Assembly (NCBI GenBank): GCA_900321515.1
Contig: ONWI01000079.1
Coordinates: 1 to 13,589 of the forward strand
DNA: 13,589 bases
Direction: 5' to 3'
Source: an uncultured Eubacteriales bacterium
Lineage (GTDB): Bacteria > Bacillota > Clostridia > Oscillospirales > Acutalibacteraceae
Shown: positions 1 to 6,659 of the stretch, piece by piece
How positions within the stretch are numbered: position 1 is the stretch's first letter
How the letters are laid out: the number at the start of each line of letters is the position of its first letter
The notes under the pieces: model-generated
Databases searched by the model: none
What the model was told of the DNA's origin: nothing
What the model saw: the letters and a program-made list of their open reading frames with translations, nothing else
Made by a program: the position numbers and the translations under genes

Positions 1-19
1 GCAAGGAGGAATAACAAAC

Positions 20-1237
20 ATGTATCCAAAGCAAGAATGTATTGCAATGCTGCTTGCAGGCGGACAGGGCAGCAGACTTTATGCCCTGACCAAGAGAATT
101 GCAAAGCCTGCGGTACCGTTTGGAGGCAAGTACAGGATCATAGATTTTCCGCTGTCCAACTGCGTCAATTCCGGCATTGACACTGTCGGTGTTCTGACGC
201 AGTATCAGCCGCTCGTTCTCAATGACTATCTTGGCAACGGTCAGCCATGGGATCTCGATACGATGTATGGCGGCGTTCATCCCCTCCCTCCTTATCAGGG
301 AACACACGGCGCCGACTGGTACAAGGGCACCGCAAACGCCATCTATCAGAACATTCCGTTTATCGAGAGATACAATCCCGATTATGTTGTAATACTCTCT
401 GGCGACCATATCTACAAGATGGATTACTCCGAGATGCTTGCGTTCCACAAGTCACACAAGGCAGCCTGCACCATCGCGGCGTACCAGGTGCCGATGGAAG
501 AAGCGTCCCGCTTCGGCATACTCAATTGCAACGAGGACGGCTCTATTTATGAATTCGATGAGAAGCCGAAGGTGCCCAAGAGCAACAACGCATCGATGGG
601 TATTTATATATTCAGCTGGGAGAAACTGCGCAAGTATCTTGAAATGGATGAAGCCAATCCCGACAGCAGCAACGACTTCGGCAAGGATGTGCTTCCCGCC
701 ATGCTCAACGCGGGCGAGAAGATGGTCGCGTGGAAATTCGACGGCTATTGGAAGGACGTCGGAACCATTGATTCTCTCTGGGAGGCCAATATGGATCTGC
801 TCGATCCGAATGACCCGCTCGAAATGTCCGATCCTTCATGGAAGATTTATACCCGCAACCCCGTAATGCCGCCTCACTATGTCGGCAAGAACGCGGACTG
901 CCAGAATTCACTGGTAACCGAAGGCTGCATGGTAAACGGAAAGCTCGAATTCTCCATACTCTTTGAGGGTGTTCAGGTGGAAGCCGGGGCAAAGGTAACC
1001 GAATCCATTATCATGCCCGGCGCGAAAATCATGGAGGGCGCGGTGGTTCAGTTCGCCATTGTCGCCGAAAACGCGGTCATCGGACCCGGCGCCGTTGTCG
1101 GCGAACGTCCCGAAAAGATGGAAAACAGGGATGACTGGGGTATTGCAGTTATCGGCGGCGGCGTCAAGGTGGGCGCCAACGCTGTAGTAAAGGCAAAGGC
1201 AATGGTTGAAGAGGATATTCCGGAGGTGACAAAATAA
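20..1237 (+). CDS. glgC: Glucose-1-phosphate adenylyltransferase, catalytic subunit
   Basis: Makes ADP-glucose and pyrophosphate from glucose-1-phosphate and ATP, the committed step of bacterial glycogen synthesis, in the cytosol. The 405-residue protein has the usual GlgC length. Visible motifs are the nucleotide loop GGQGSRL (residues 14-20), followed by KPAVPFGGKYR and the DFPLSN stretch (29-47); SGDHIYKMD with D129 in the catalytic region; the FDEKP segment; and YWKDVGT (243-249), whose lysine and aspartate belong to the sugar-phosphate/metal site. The C-terminal third is rich in G, V and A hexapeptide-like repeats, fitting the left-handed beta-helix. The ATG start is supported by AAGGAGG at 3-9. 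It is the first gene of glgC-glgD-glgA, and its stop codon overlaps the glgD start. Any upstream promoter lies outside the window. Family assignment is very secure; allosteric effectors cannot be read from the sequence. Confidence 0.97.
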   Translation: MYPKQECIAMLLAGGQGSRLYALTKRIAKPAVPFGGKYRIIDFPLSNCVNSGIDTVGVLTQYQPLVLNDYLGNGQPWDLDTMYGGVHPLPPYQGTHGADWYKGTANAIYQNIPFIERYNPDYVVILSGDHIYKMDYSEMLAFHKSHKAACTIAAYQVPMEEASRFGILNCNEDGSIYEFDEKPKVPKSNNASMGIYIFSWEKLRKYLEMDEANPDSSNDFGKDVLPAMLNAGEKMVAWKFDGYWKDVGTIDSLWEANMDLLDPNDPLEMSDPSWKIYTRNPVMPPHYVGKNADCQNSLVTEGCMVNGKLEFSILFEGVQVEAGAKVTESIIMPGAKIMEGAVVQFAIVAENAVIGPGAVVGERPEKMENRDDWGIAVIGGGVKVGANAVVKAKAMVEEDIPEVTK

Positions 1238-1239
1238 TG
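1222..1239 (+). promoter_or_regulatory. glgD ribosome binding site and TAATG stop/start overlap
   Basis: GGAGGTGA (1222-1229), an almost full Shine-Dalgarno match, lies inside the glgC 3' end. The glgC TAA (1235-1237) shares its last A with the glgD ATG (1237-1239). This arrangement usually gives translational coupling, which would keep the two subunits of the heteromeric enzyme in balance; the coupling is inferred. Confidence 0.85.
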
Positions 1240-2352
1240 AGAGGAAATAACGTAGTAGGTATCATTTTTTCCAATATGCATGACGACACCATGCAGCAGG
1301 TCACCAATATAAGAACATTCGGCTCGGTGCCGTTCGGCGGCAGATACCGCACCATAGACTTCCCGCTTTCCAATATGGTCAATTCGGGCGTCAACAAGGT
1401 GGGCGTTATCACCAAGAGCAACTATCAGTCGCTGATGGATCATCTCGGCTCCGGCAAAGCATGGGATCTTTCCAGAAAGAGAGAGGGTCTGTTCATTCTG
1501 CCTCCGTTCGGCAACGGCAATCAGATGTACAGCAACCGCATTGAGGCGCTGGACGGCATTACCAGCTTTTTGAGAAATTGCAATGAGGAATACGTCATTC
1601 TCGCCGACTGCGATATGATCTGCAACCTGGATTTCCGGAAGGTGCTTGACGCTCATCTCGATACCAACGCTGATATTACCATCGTCTACAAAAACAGCGA
1701 AATGCCTTCTGATCTCAGCGAACCTGTCGTGCTTGAGCTTAACGGTCAGGACAAGGTTACCGATATGGTTGTCGGCGTGCAGAAGGGCGAAAAAACCAGC
1801 TGGAGCATGGGTATTTATGTCATGAAGAAGGCCTTCCTCCAGAAGACTATAGCTGAGGCAGTCAGCAGAAATCGCAGCAACTTTATCCGCGATATTCTCC
1901 AGAGAGGTGTTCTGGAAAACAAGATTTACGGCTACCGGTTTGAAGGTTATGTCGGCACGCTCGACTCCATGCAGTCCTATTTCAGGGTAAACATGGACCT
2001 GATGAGATGGGATGTTCTGAGAGATCTCTTCAATCCCATGCGCCCCATCTACACCAAGGAAAGGGACGAAATGCCTACCAGATACGGACTCGGTTCAGTG
2101 GTTACAAATTCACTGATTGCCGACGGATGCGTGATTGAGGGTGAGGTCGAGAATTGTGTTCTCTTCCGCGGCGTGCATGTGGGCAAAGGTTCCAAGCTGA
2201 CGAACTGCATTATTATGCAGGACACTGTAATCGGCGACAATACTGTGCTTGATTATCTTATCAGCGACAAGGACGTTACGTTTGGCGACGGCAAGTCAAT
2301 GATAGGTACAGATTCCTACCCGATATACGTTTCCAAGGGCAGCGTGGTTTGA
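1237..2352 (+). CDS. glgD: GlgD, non-catalytic regulatory partner of ADP-glucose pyrophosphorylase
   Basis: A GlgC paralogue that in Firmicutes forms a hetero-oligomer with GlgC and raises its activity rather than catalysing the reaction itself. The fold-defining stretch VPFGGRYRTIDFPLSN is kept, but catalytic features are gone. The N-terminal glycine loop is replaced by FSNMHDD (residues 11-17). The SGDH of GlgC is A123-D124-C125-D126. The GYWKDVGT of GlgC is shortened to GYVGT (237-241), deleting the W, K and D. The C-terminal region again looks like a beta-helix (NCVLFRGVHVG, NCIIMQDTVIG). At 371 residues it is shorter than GlgC, which is normal for GlgD. It lies between glgC (1-base overlap) and glgA (49-base gap). 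Confidence is high because the losses match the known GlgD pattern. Confidence 0.95.
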   Translation: MRGNNVVGIIFSNMHDDTMQQVTNIRTFGSVPFGGRYRTIDFPLSNMVNSGVNKVGVITKSNYQSLMDHLGSGKAWDLSRKREGLFILPPFGNGNQMYSNRIEALDGITSFLRNCNEEYVILADCDMICNLDFRKVLDAHLDTNADITIVYKNSEMPSDLSEPVVLELNGQDKVTDMVVGVQKGEKTSWSMGIYVMKKAFLQKTIAEAVSRNRSNFIRDILQRGVLENKIYGYRFEGYVGTLDSMQSYFRVNMDLMRWDVLRDLFNPMRPIYTKERDEMPTRYGLGSVVTNSLIADGCVIEGEVENCVLFRGVHVGKGSKLTNCIIMQDTVIGDNTVLDYLISDKDVTFGDGKSMIGTDSYPIYVSKGSVV

Positions 2353-2368
2353 TTGACTTCCGAACCAC
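2344..2368 (+). other. Small hairpin between glgD and glgA
   Basis: GTGGTT (2344-2349, overlapping the glgD stop) pairs with AACCAC (2363-2368) around a 13-base loop. No T-run follows, so it is not a terminator. It could be a weak mRNA-stability or processing element, or chance. Confidence 0.25.
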
Positions 2369-2401
2369 AGCACAGATCTCGATAAGGACGGTTTTATAAT
2401 T

Positions 2402-3832
2402 ATGAGAGTTTTGTATGTAACAAGCGAGGCGATGCCTTTTGCGTATTCCGGCGGACTTGCCGAGATTGCGGGCTGCCTCCCATACGCTTTGCGTCAGCGA
2501 CTCGTGACCTGCCGCGTGGTAATGCCCCTCTATGAAGGAATCCCGCAGGAGCTTAAGGACAGCATGAAATTCATTGCCAGCCTTTCTGTGCCGGTTGCGT
2601 GGAGACGTCAGTATTGCGGTGTTTTTGAAGCACGTTACAAAGGAATAGACTACTACTTCATAGATAATCAGTACTACTTCAAGCGCAAGGGTTATTATGG
2701 TCATTACGACGATGCCGAGAGATTTGCTTTCTTCTCCCGTGCCGTCCTCGAAATGCTCCCCTATGTTGACTACAAGCCGGACATCATTCATGCCAACGAC
2801 TGGCAGACTGCGCTTGTGCCCATTTTTTACCATGTTTTCTACTCCAAGAACGAGTGGTTCTACGGCACAAAAACAGTCTTTACAATCCACAATATCCAGT
2901 ATCAGGGCAAATACGGCATGGAGCTGGTGGAAGAAGTTTTGGGCATTCCCGATGAGGAAAAGGGTCTGGTGGAATTCGACGGCAGCATAAATCTGCTCAA
3001 AGGCGCTATTGAAACAGCCAATATCGTCACCACAAGCAGCCAAACCTATGCGGAAGAACTGCGTGACCCGTGGTTCTCGTTTGGTCTCGATTCCATTATA
3101 CGCGATCGCTGGTCAAAGATACGAGGAATACTCAACGGTCTGGACACTGTCGCCTATAATCCTGAGACGGATATGATGACATACGCCCAGTATGGCGACG
3201 ATTCATTCATCAAAGGCAAGGCGATCAACAAGCGCGAGCTTCAGCGCAGGCTTTTCCTGCCCGAGCGCAAGGATGTGCCGATGATTGGCATGGTCAGCAG
3301 CATGATAACGCCCAAGGGCATGGATATTCTTCGCGATATTCTCGAAGAGCTTTTGCAGTACGCGGATGTCCAGTTTGTCATCCTCGGTTCAGGAGACTGG
3401 GAATACGAGGAGTATTTCAGACAGATGCAGGAGAAGTACCGCGACAAGTTTGTTGCGTGCTTCGGCTTCATTCCCGAGCTTGCCCGCAAGATCTACGCGG
3501 CGAGCGATATATTCCTGGTGCCCTCGAAGCTGGCTCCCGGTTCCACATCTCAGATGGTTGCCTTGCGCTACGGCAGCATTCCGATTGTCCGTGAGACGGG
3601 CAGTCTGCGCGATTCCGTTTCCGACAGCGCTGACGGCTACGGCAACGGCTTTGTGTTCCAGGCGTACAACGGCAGAGAACTGCTCAATACCATTTACCGC
3701 GCTTTAGGCGGATATTCCAACCGCGAAGGCTGGTGGATTCTGGTAAGGCGCGCAATGAACTGCGACAACAGCTGGAAAAAGAGAGCCAAGCAGTATCACA
3801 ATCTCTACAAGGAATTACTCAACGAGGAGTAA
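2402..3832 (+). CDS. glgA: GT5 glycogen synthase family protein with altered active-site residues
   Basis: By family and position this is the glycogen synthase that transfers glucose from ADP-glucose to a growing alpha-1,4-glucan. Length (476) matches E. coli GlgA (477), and the N-terminal domain MRVLYVTSEAMPF...GGLAE aligns without gaps. HANDW, VFTIHNIQYQG (H163) and RGILNGLD are conserved, as is K305 in the PKG motif. Three key positions differ: the substrate-binding Lys of KTGGL is Tyr15, the Arg equivalent to E. coli R300 is Ser300, and the catalytic Glu of FEPCGL is Ala378 in LAPGST. The reading frame is intact, with no stops or obvious length loss, so it is under selection or only recently decayed. 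The Shine-Dalgarno site is AAGGA at 2384-2388, rather far (13 bases) from the ATG. It may be a regulatory or acceptor-binding paralogue, or an enzyme with altered chemistry. Family call is secure; activity is doubtful. Confidence 0.88.
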   Translation: MRVLYVTSEAMPFAYSGGLAEIAGCLPYALRQRLVTCRVVMPLYEGIPQELKDSMKFIASLSVPVAWRRQYCGVFEARYKGIDYYFIDNQYYFKRKGYYGHYDDAERFAFFSRAVLEMLPYVDYKPDIIHANDWQTALVPIFYHVFYSKNEWFYGTKTVFTIHNIQYQGKYGMELVEEVLGIPDEEKGLVEFDGSINLLKGAIETANIVTTSSQTYAEELRDPWFSFGLDSIIRDRWSKIRGILNGLDTVAYNPETDMMTYAQYGDDSFIKGKAINKRELQRRLFLPERKDVPMIGMVSSMITPKGMDILRDILEELLQYADVQFVILGSGDWEYEEYFRQMQEKYRDKFVACFGFIPELARKIYAASDIFLVPSKLAPGSTSQMVALRYGSIPIVRETGSLRDSVSDSADGYGNGFVFQAYNGRELLNTIYRALGGYSNREGWWILVRRAMNCDNSWKKRAKQYHNLYKELLNEE

Positions 3833-3855
3833 TTATTGCTTGTCAATAAAAAATT

Positions 3856-3897
3856 GCCGTGCGGGCATCCGGATGTCGGATTCCGCACGGCTTTTTT
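3856..3897 (+). terminator. Rho-independent terminator of the glg operon
   Basis: GCCGTGCGG (3856-3864) pairs perfectly with CCGCACGGC (3883-3891). An inner stem ATCCG/CGGAT (3867-3871/3877-3881) has a 5-base loop. TTTTTTC follows at once. It begins 24 bases after the glgA stop. Confidence 0.93.
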
Positions 3898-3908
3898 CTT
3901 CAAATGAG

Positions 3909-3947
3909 AAAAAAAGCAGACCCGCCGAAAATACACAGCAAGTCTGC
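3909..3947 (-). terminator. Probable terminator of the XRE regulator gene
   Basis: Read on the minus strand just after the regulator's stop codon, GCAGAC (3947-3942) can pair with GTCTGC (3921-3916) and is followed by seven Ts (3915-3909). The stem is only 6 bp with a 20-base loop, so it is weaker than the facing glg terminator. Confidence 0.55.
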
Positions 3948-3948
3948 A

Positions 3949-4650
3949 TTATTTTTTTTCTTTTGTAAAATCCATCGCGTTTTCTGCGTTTCTGATGAGA
4001 TTCATCAGTGACGAGGCAAAGAGCTGGTAATCGCTGCTGAGACTGTCAAACGACATTATGAGCGGCTGAGTGTCGGAGAGAGGCTTCATCCCGTCCATAT
4101 CCCTGCCGGATACAATTGAACGTATGCGTGATTCGATGATGCTCATTGAAGCGTCGGAAAAGCCCTGAAAGGCATTTTCGGAGACGGAGAAGAAGCTGGA
4201 CGAATTCTGCGAATTGGCCGAATAGAGAATCCGGAATATTTTATATACCGAAATCATCTGATAAACCGAAATCTGATTAGTCAGATCGTTGTTGTCCAGC
4301 TTTTGAAGCAGGTCGAAAATAATATTGAGTGAATTGGCAATCAGCTTTTTGTTGAGCAGCGGCAGTGTAGAACCTTTCAAGATGTTGTCGTCTGCGTCAT
4401 CAGGCTCGGGAATGTCATTGACTGTGAGCTTTGCGCCGCTTCGGTCGGAGGTTCTGCCAAGCAGGTAATCGCATGAAACGCCGTAATAATCAGCTATTTT
4501 GATCAGAAAATCCAAACCGCATTCCCTCGCGCCGCGTTCGTAATGAGACAGCAGCGCCTGAGAAATGTTGAGATCACGCGCCGCATCCTTTTGTGTGATA
4601 TTGCGTTCGGTGCGAAGCAGCGTTATAATTCGGGGAAAGCTGTCATTCAA
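3949..4650 (-). CDS. XRE-family helix-turn-helix transcriptional regulator
   Basis: A cytoplasmic DNA-binding protein of 233 residues. Residues about 7-65 form a Cro/C1-type HTH domain: TQKDAARDL, then the recognition-helix segment ISQALLSHYERG (29-40), then FLIKIADYYGVSCDYLLGR. The remaining ~165 residues are mostly helical-looking with no motif I recognise and may sense a ligand or mediate dimerisation. The start is taken as TTG (4650-4648) because GAGGTGA lies 7 bases upstream, no in-frame ATG is suitable, and the out-of-frame ATG four bases inside leads nowhere. It is transcribed away from the histidine-phosphatase-family gene. A perfect inverted repeat at 4686-4713, about 35 bases upstream of the start codon, is a natural candidate operator. 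Target genes are not evident; autoregulation and control of the divergent gene are inferred. Confidence 0.9.
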   Translation of the reverse strand: MNDSFPRIITLLRTERNITQKDAARDLNISQALLSHYERGARECGLDFLIKIADYYGVSCDYLLGRTSDRSGAKLTVNDIPEPDDADDNILKGSTLPLLNKKLIANSLNIIFDLLQKLDNNDLTNQISVYQMISVYKIFRILYSANSQNSSSFFSVSENAFQGFSDASMSIIESRIRSIVSGRDMDGMKPLSDTQPLIMSFDSLSSDYQLFASSLMNLIRNAENAMDFTKEKK

Positions 4651-4685
4651 TGGTATTTCACCTCGATTGTCCGATAAGGGGAATG

Positions 4686-4713
4686 AAACGCTGAATTTAC
4701 TTTTTCAGCGTTT
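4686..4713. repeat. 10-bp perfect inverted repeat between divergent genes
   Basis: AAACGCTGAA (4686-4695) and TTCAGCGTTT (4704-4713) are exact reverse complements around an 8-base T-rich spacer. It lies 14 bp before the -35 box of the plus-strand promoter and in the leader of the XRE gene. It could be an operator for the XRE protein or a weak hairpin; TTTTC follows on the plus strand, so a poor terminator is also possible. Confidence 0.7.
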
Positions 4714-4726
4714 TCTTAATTAATAC

Positions 4727-4755
4727 TTGATTATATTCATTATTAAAGTTATAAT
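4727..4755 (+). promoter_or_regulatory. Promoter for the histidine-phosphatase-family gene
   Basis: TTGATT (4727-4732), 17-bp spacer, TATAAT (4750-4755). This predicts a leader of about 105 bases before the ATG at 4868. A minus-strand TATAAT (4735-4730) for the XRE gene overlaps it, without a clear -35 box. The rest of 4651-4867 is AT-rich with no other clear feature. Confidence 0.65.
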
Positions 4756-4867
4756 AGAAGAAACGGAAATATATGTATTTGATTAATCCGAATAACATTA
4801 ATGATAGCATAAAGCGTGTGTCATTTCAAGAGTTAATTATAATAATTCGGCATCTGGGGGCACTTTT

Positions 4868-5566
4868 ATGAAAACTTACCAAATTCATCTTTTAAGACAT
4901 GGCATAACTGACGGAAACATGAAAGGTCAGTATATAGGAAGCAAGGACATTCCGCTGAATGACGACGGCATCGAGCAAATACGTCTGCTCGATGAGAACT
5001 GCATATATCCCGGAGCTGCCGCCTATTTCACAAGCCCCATGAAGCGGTGCCGGCAGACGCTCGGAATCATATATCCCGATGTAAAACCTATCGACATAGA
5101 CGAGTTCCGCGAATGTGACTTCGGAGAATTTGAGGGTCTGACCGCAGAGGAACTGAGCGGCAGCGAGGATTTTGCGCGGTGGCTTGCTTCCGACGGCAGT
5201 TCCGCCCCTCCGAGCGGTGAGTCGGGAGTTGAATTTGGCAGACGTGTCTGTCAGGCTTTTGAAAAAATTGTTGACGCTCTGATGAAAACCGGCGTTCCCT
5301 CAGCTCTGATAATGACTCACGGAGGCGTAATAATGACTATTCTGGCGCAATACGGACTTCCTGAGGCAACTATGTCGGAGTGGGCAATGGAACCGGGGTG
5401 CGGTTATTCGATACGAATACATCCGCAGCTCTGGTCGGCAGCAAGGAAGGTCGAGGTTTATCAGACGCTTCCTCTGCCGAGAGAGGATGACGGGGACGAA
5501 TATGAAGCCGAGTACTTTATTGCCGATGCGGATGAAGGCGATGAGGACGACGAAACGGAATCATAA
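4868..5566 (+). CDS. Histidine phosphatase superfamily protein (phosphoglycerate mutase-like) with acidic tail
   Basis: A soluble phosphatase- or mutase-type enzyme that works through a phospho-histidine intermediate. Residues 8-14 are LLRHGIT, with nucleophile H11 and phosphate-binding R10. FTSPMKRCRQT supplies the second arginine region. FRECDFGEFEG contains the acid/base glutamate (E82 area). MTHGGV (149-154) gives the second catalytic histidine, H151. These motifs are typical of the CobC/GpmB-like branch; the substrate cannot be inferred. The catalytic domain ends around residue 195. The last ~28 residues are strongly acidic (REDDGDEYEAEY..., ending DEGDEDDETES), which is not a usual part of the family. 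GGGGG at 4856-4860 is an imperfect ribosome binding site 7 bases before the ATG. It appears monocistronic and faces a minus-strand gene. Confidence 0.92.
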   Translation: MKTYQIHLLRHGITDGNMKGQYIGSKDIPLNDDGIEQIRLLDENCIYPGAAAYFTSPMKRCRQTLGIIYPDVKPIDIDEFRECDFGEFEGLTAEELSGSEDFARWLASDGSSAPPSGESGVEFGRRVCQAFEKIVDALMKTGVPSALIMTHGGVIMTILAQYGLPEATMSEWAMEPGCGYSIRIHPQLWSAARKVEVYQTLPLPREDDGDEYEAEYFIADADEGDEDDETES

Positions 5567-5609
5567 AAAAATCAGCCCTGCTTGCGGACATTGCAATGCG
5601 CGGGCTGAT
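5565..5609 (-). terminator. Terminator of the HPr-like gene
   Basis: On the minus strand ATCAGCCC (5609-5602) pairs with GGGCTGAT (5578-5571), followed by a run of seven Ts (5571-5565) that overlaps the stop codon of the converging phosphatase-family gene. The plus strand has no T-run after the stem, so it is mainly a minus-strand terminator. Confidence 0.75.
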
Positions 5610-5626
5610 GACAGGCTTTATGATTA

Positions 5627-5860
5627 TCAGGCGAAATATTTTGAGGTCTTTTCGAGATAGGCAGCCGCTTCATCCTCGGTGGCGTGAATGCCAAGTATCA
5701 CTTCGCTGTCCAGGTCGAGACCGAAAACCGATAGGATGGATTTTGCGTCGGCGATATATCTGCCGGCGATGAGGTCAATGTCAAAGCGCTGTGTCATCGT
5801 GATATTGACGAACTCCCTGATATCGTTGACAGACTTGAATTTAATGCTTTTTTTGATCAT
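5627..5860 (-). CDS. HPr-like small protein lacking the phospho-histidine site
   Basis: A 77-residue protein resembling HPr, the PTS phosphocarrier. The segment FDIDLIAGRYIADAKSILSVFGLDL (26-50) matches the HPr core, in which KSIMG carries the regulatory serine; S41 is the equivalent of Ser46. The ending TEDEAAAYLEKTSKYF resembles the last HPr helix. The GIHARP site with His15 is absent: the corresponding stretch is KSVNDIREFVN, with no histidine, so it cannot accept phosphate from Enzyme I. This recalls Crh of Bacillus, which has lost the histidine but keeps the serine and acts in catabolite control; whether S41 is phosphorylated here is unknown. The start is supported by GGAAGGGG about 10 bases upstream. 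It is transcribed from a perfect promoter at 5979-6007 through a 112-base leader containing a folded RNA. Family assignment is moderately confident; role is inferred. Confidence 0.78.
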   Translation of the reverse strand: MIKKSIKFKSVNDIREFVNITMTQRFDIDLIAGRYIADAKSILSVFGLDLDSEVILGIHATEDEAAAYLEKTSKYFA

Positions 5861-5905
5861 TTAAGCATTTCCCCTTCCAAAATAAAAAGCAAAAATCTAT
5901 GTCAA

Positions 5906-5972
5906 AGCTGAGGGAATACCCCATGAGCCGCGGAACTTAGTATTTGGTTCCATCTTCTCCGGCCCCTCAGCT
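5906..5972 (-). ncRNA. Candidate structured leader or small RNA, class unknown
   Basis: Read on the minus strand, the predicted transcript starts at about 5972, the first base of a closing stem. AGCTGAGGG (5906-5914) and CCCTCAGCT (5964-5972) form 9 perfect base pairs. Inside, GCCG/CGGC (5927-5930/5960-5963) stacks directly on the closing stem, and GGAAC/GTTCC (5932-5936/5947-5951) caps it with a 10-base loop. A 12-base strand (5915-5926) and an 8-base strand (5952-5959) remain unpaired. GGGG at 5922-5919 could alternatively pair with the closing-stem CCCs, suggesting a switchable fold. U-rich segments follow (5895-5877) before the HPr-like start. I compared it with riboswitch consensuses I know (TPP, FMN, SAM, glycine, THF, fluoride, guanidine, ZTP, c-di-GMP, T-box) and none fits. 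It could be a riboswitch-like leader of the HPr-like gene or an independent sRNA. Confidence 0.55.
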
Positions 5973-5978
5973 GTGAAC

Positions 5979-6007
5979 ATTATAGAGATTTGTTATTGTT
6001 TTGTCAA
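5979..6007 (-). promoter_or_regulatory. Consensus sigma-A promoter for the structured RNA and HPr-like gene
   Basis: On the minus strand: TTGACA (6007-6002), exactly 17 bp, TATAAT (5984-5979). Both hexamers are perfect consensus. The predicted start, 6-7 bases downstream, coincides with the first base of the folded RNA. Confidence 0.85.
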
Positions 6008-6083
6008 TGTGCAATTCAACAGACATATTATGAACACTTGCCCGGGATTATATTGAAAATACAAAAATACAGCTTGTTATTTG

Positions 6084-6089
6084 TATAAT
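6084..6089 (+). promoter_or_regulatory. Possible -10 box for the dCMP deaminase gene
   Basis: A perfect TATAAT 50 bases before the ATG, with no convincing -35 hexamer at 16-18 bp. The rest of 6008-6126 is AT-rich with no other feature I can name. Confidence 0.35.
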
Positions 6090-6138
6090 CCGACAAACTT
6101 CTACATTATTCAATATTGTTAACAGCGGAGGTTATTCA

Positions 6139-6627
6139 ATGGAAAGACGTGACAAAATCAATTATTACCTTGACCTTGCCGAGATGGTTTCCCAGCGGGG
6201 CACATGCCTCAGAAGACGGTACGGCGCCGTAATAGTCAAGAATGACGAGGTGGTTTCCACCGGCTACGTCGGCGCTCCACGCGGACGTATGAACTGTACG
6301 GATATCGGCCGCTGCATCAGGGAAGAGCTTCAGGTGCCGCGCGGAGAACGCTATGAGCTCTGCCGCAGCGTCCACGCTGAACAGAACGCCATTATCAGCG
6401 CCTCTCGCAACGAGATGATCGGCAGTTCACTCTTTCTGGTGGGGATCGACGTGAACACGGGCGGTTACGTTGCCAACGGTAACTGCTGCTCTATGTGCAA
6501 GCGAATGATTATCAATGCGGGTATAGCCAATGTTTACATCCGAGATACAAAGAATTCTTACCGCATGATAGAGGTGCGTAGCTGGATAGACAACGACGAG
6601 TCGGTTGACGGAATTCTGGGTTATTGA
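6139..6627 (+). CDS. Deoxycytidylate (dCMP) deaminase family protein
   Basis: A zinc-dependent cytidine-deaminase-fold enzyme that most likely converts dCMP to dUMP, supplying thymidylate synthase. The 162-residue length fits bacterial dCMP deaminases (the ComEB type). CRSVHAEQNAI contains zinc ligand H79 and proton-shuttling E81. The second half of the zinc site is C117-S-M-C120; the usual proline before the first cysteine is replaced by C116 (CCSMC rather than PCxxC). The insertion between YVGAPRG and the HAE motif, with its own cysteines (NCTDIGRC), is typical of dCMP deaminases and separates it from cytidine or tRNA adenosine deaminases. The start is supported by GGAGG at 6127-6131, 7 bases upstream. 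It is flanked by promoters on both sides and appears to stand alone; no clear terminator follows it. Confidence 0.92.
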   Translation: MERRDKINYYLDLAEMVSQRGTCLRRRYGAVIVKNDEVVSTGYVGAPRGRMNCTDIGRCIREELQVPRGERYELCRSVHAEQNAIISASRNEMIGSSLFLVGIDVNTGGYVANGNCCSMCKRMIINAGIANVYIRDTKNSYRMIEVRSWIDNDESVDGILGY

Positions 6628-6659
6628 TGCAGAATAAAACAAGAAAAAAATTTAAAAAG

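Noticed and set aside
1048..1656. Open frame of 202 codons on the minus strand opposite glgC/glgD
   Set aside because: Antisense to conserved coding sequence, no family motif, and no ribosome binding site of note.
2354..2400. TTGACT and TATAAT between glgD and glgA as an internal promoter
   Set aside because: The boxes are 35 bp apart, about twice the workable spacing.
2276..3043. Open frame of 255 codons on the minus strand across the glgD/glgA junction
   Set aside because: It lies opposite well-supported glgD and glgA coding sequence, has no recognisable motifs, and its composition (many C, H, V) fits an antisense shadow.
4686..4713. Terminator for readthrough from the left
   Set aside because: The stem is AT-rich at its ends, the T-tract is only TTTTC, and it sits inside the leader of a minus-strand gene; an operator is the better reading, though not proven.
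5906..5972. T-box or other known riboswitch upstream of the HPr-like gene
   Set aside because: GTTCCGCGG looks a little like the T-box TGGNACCGCG motif, but there is no specifier stem, no matching antiterminator partner and the element is far too short; other known consensuses do not fit either.
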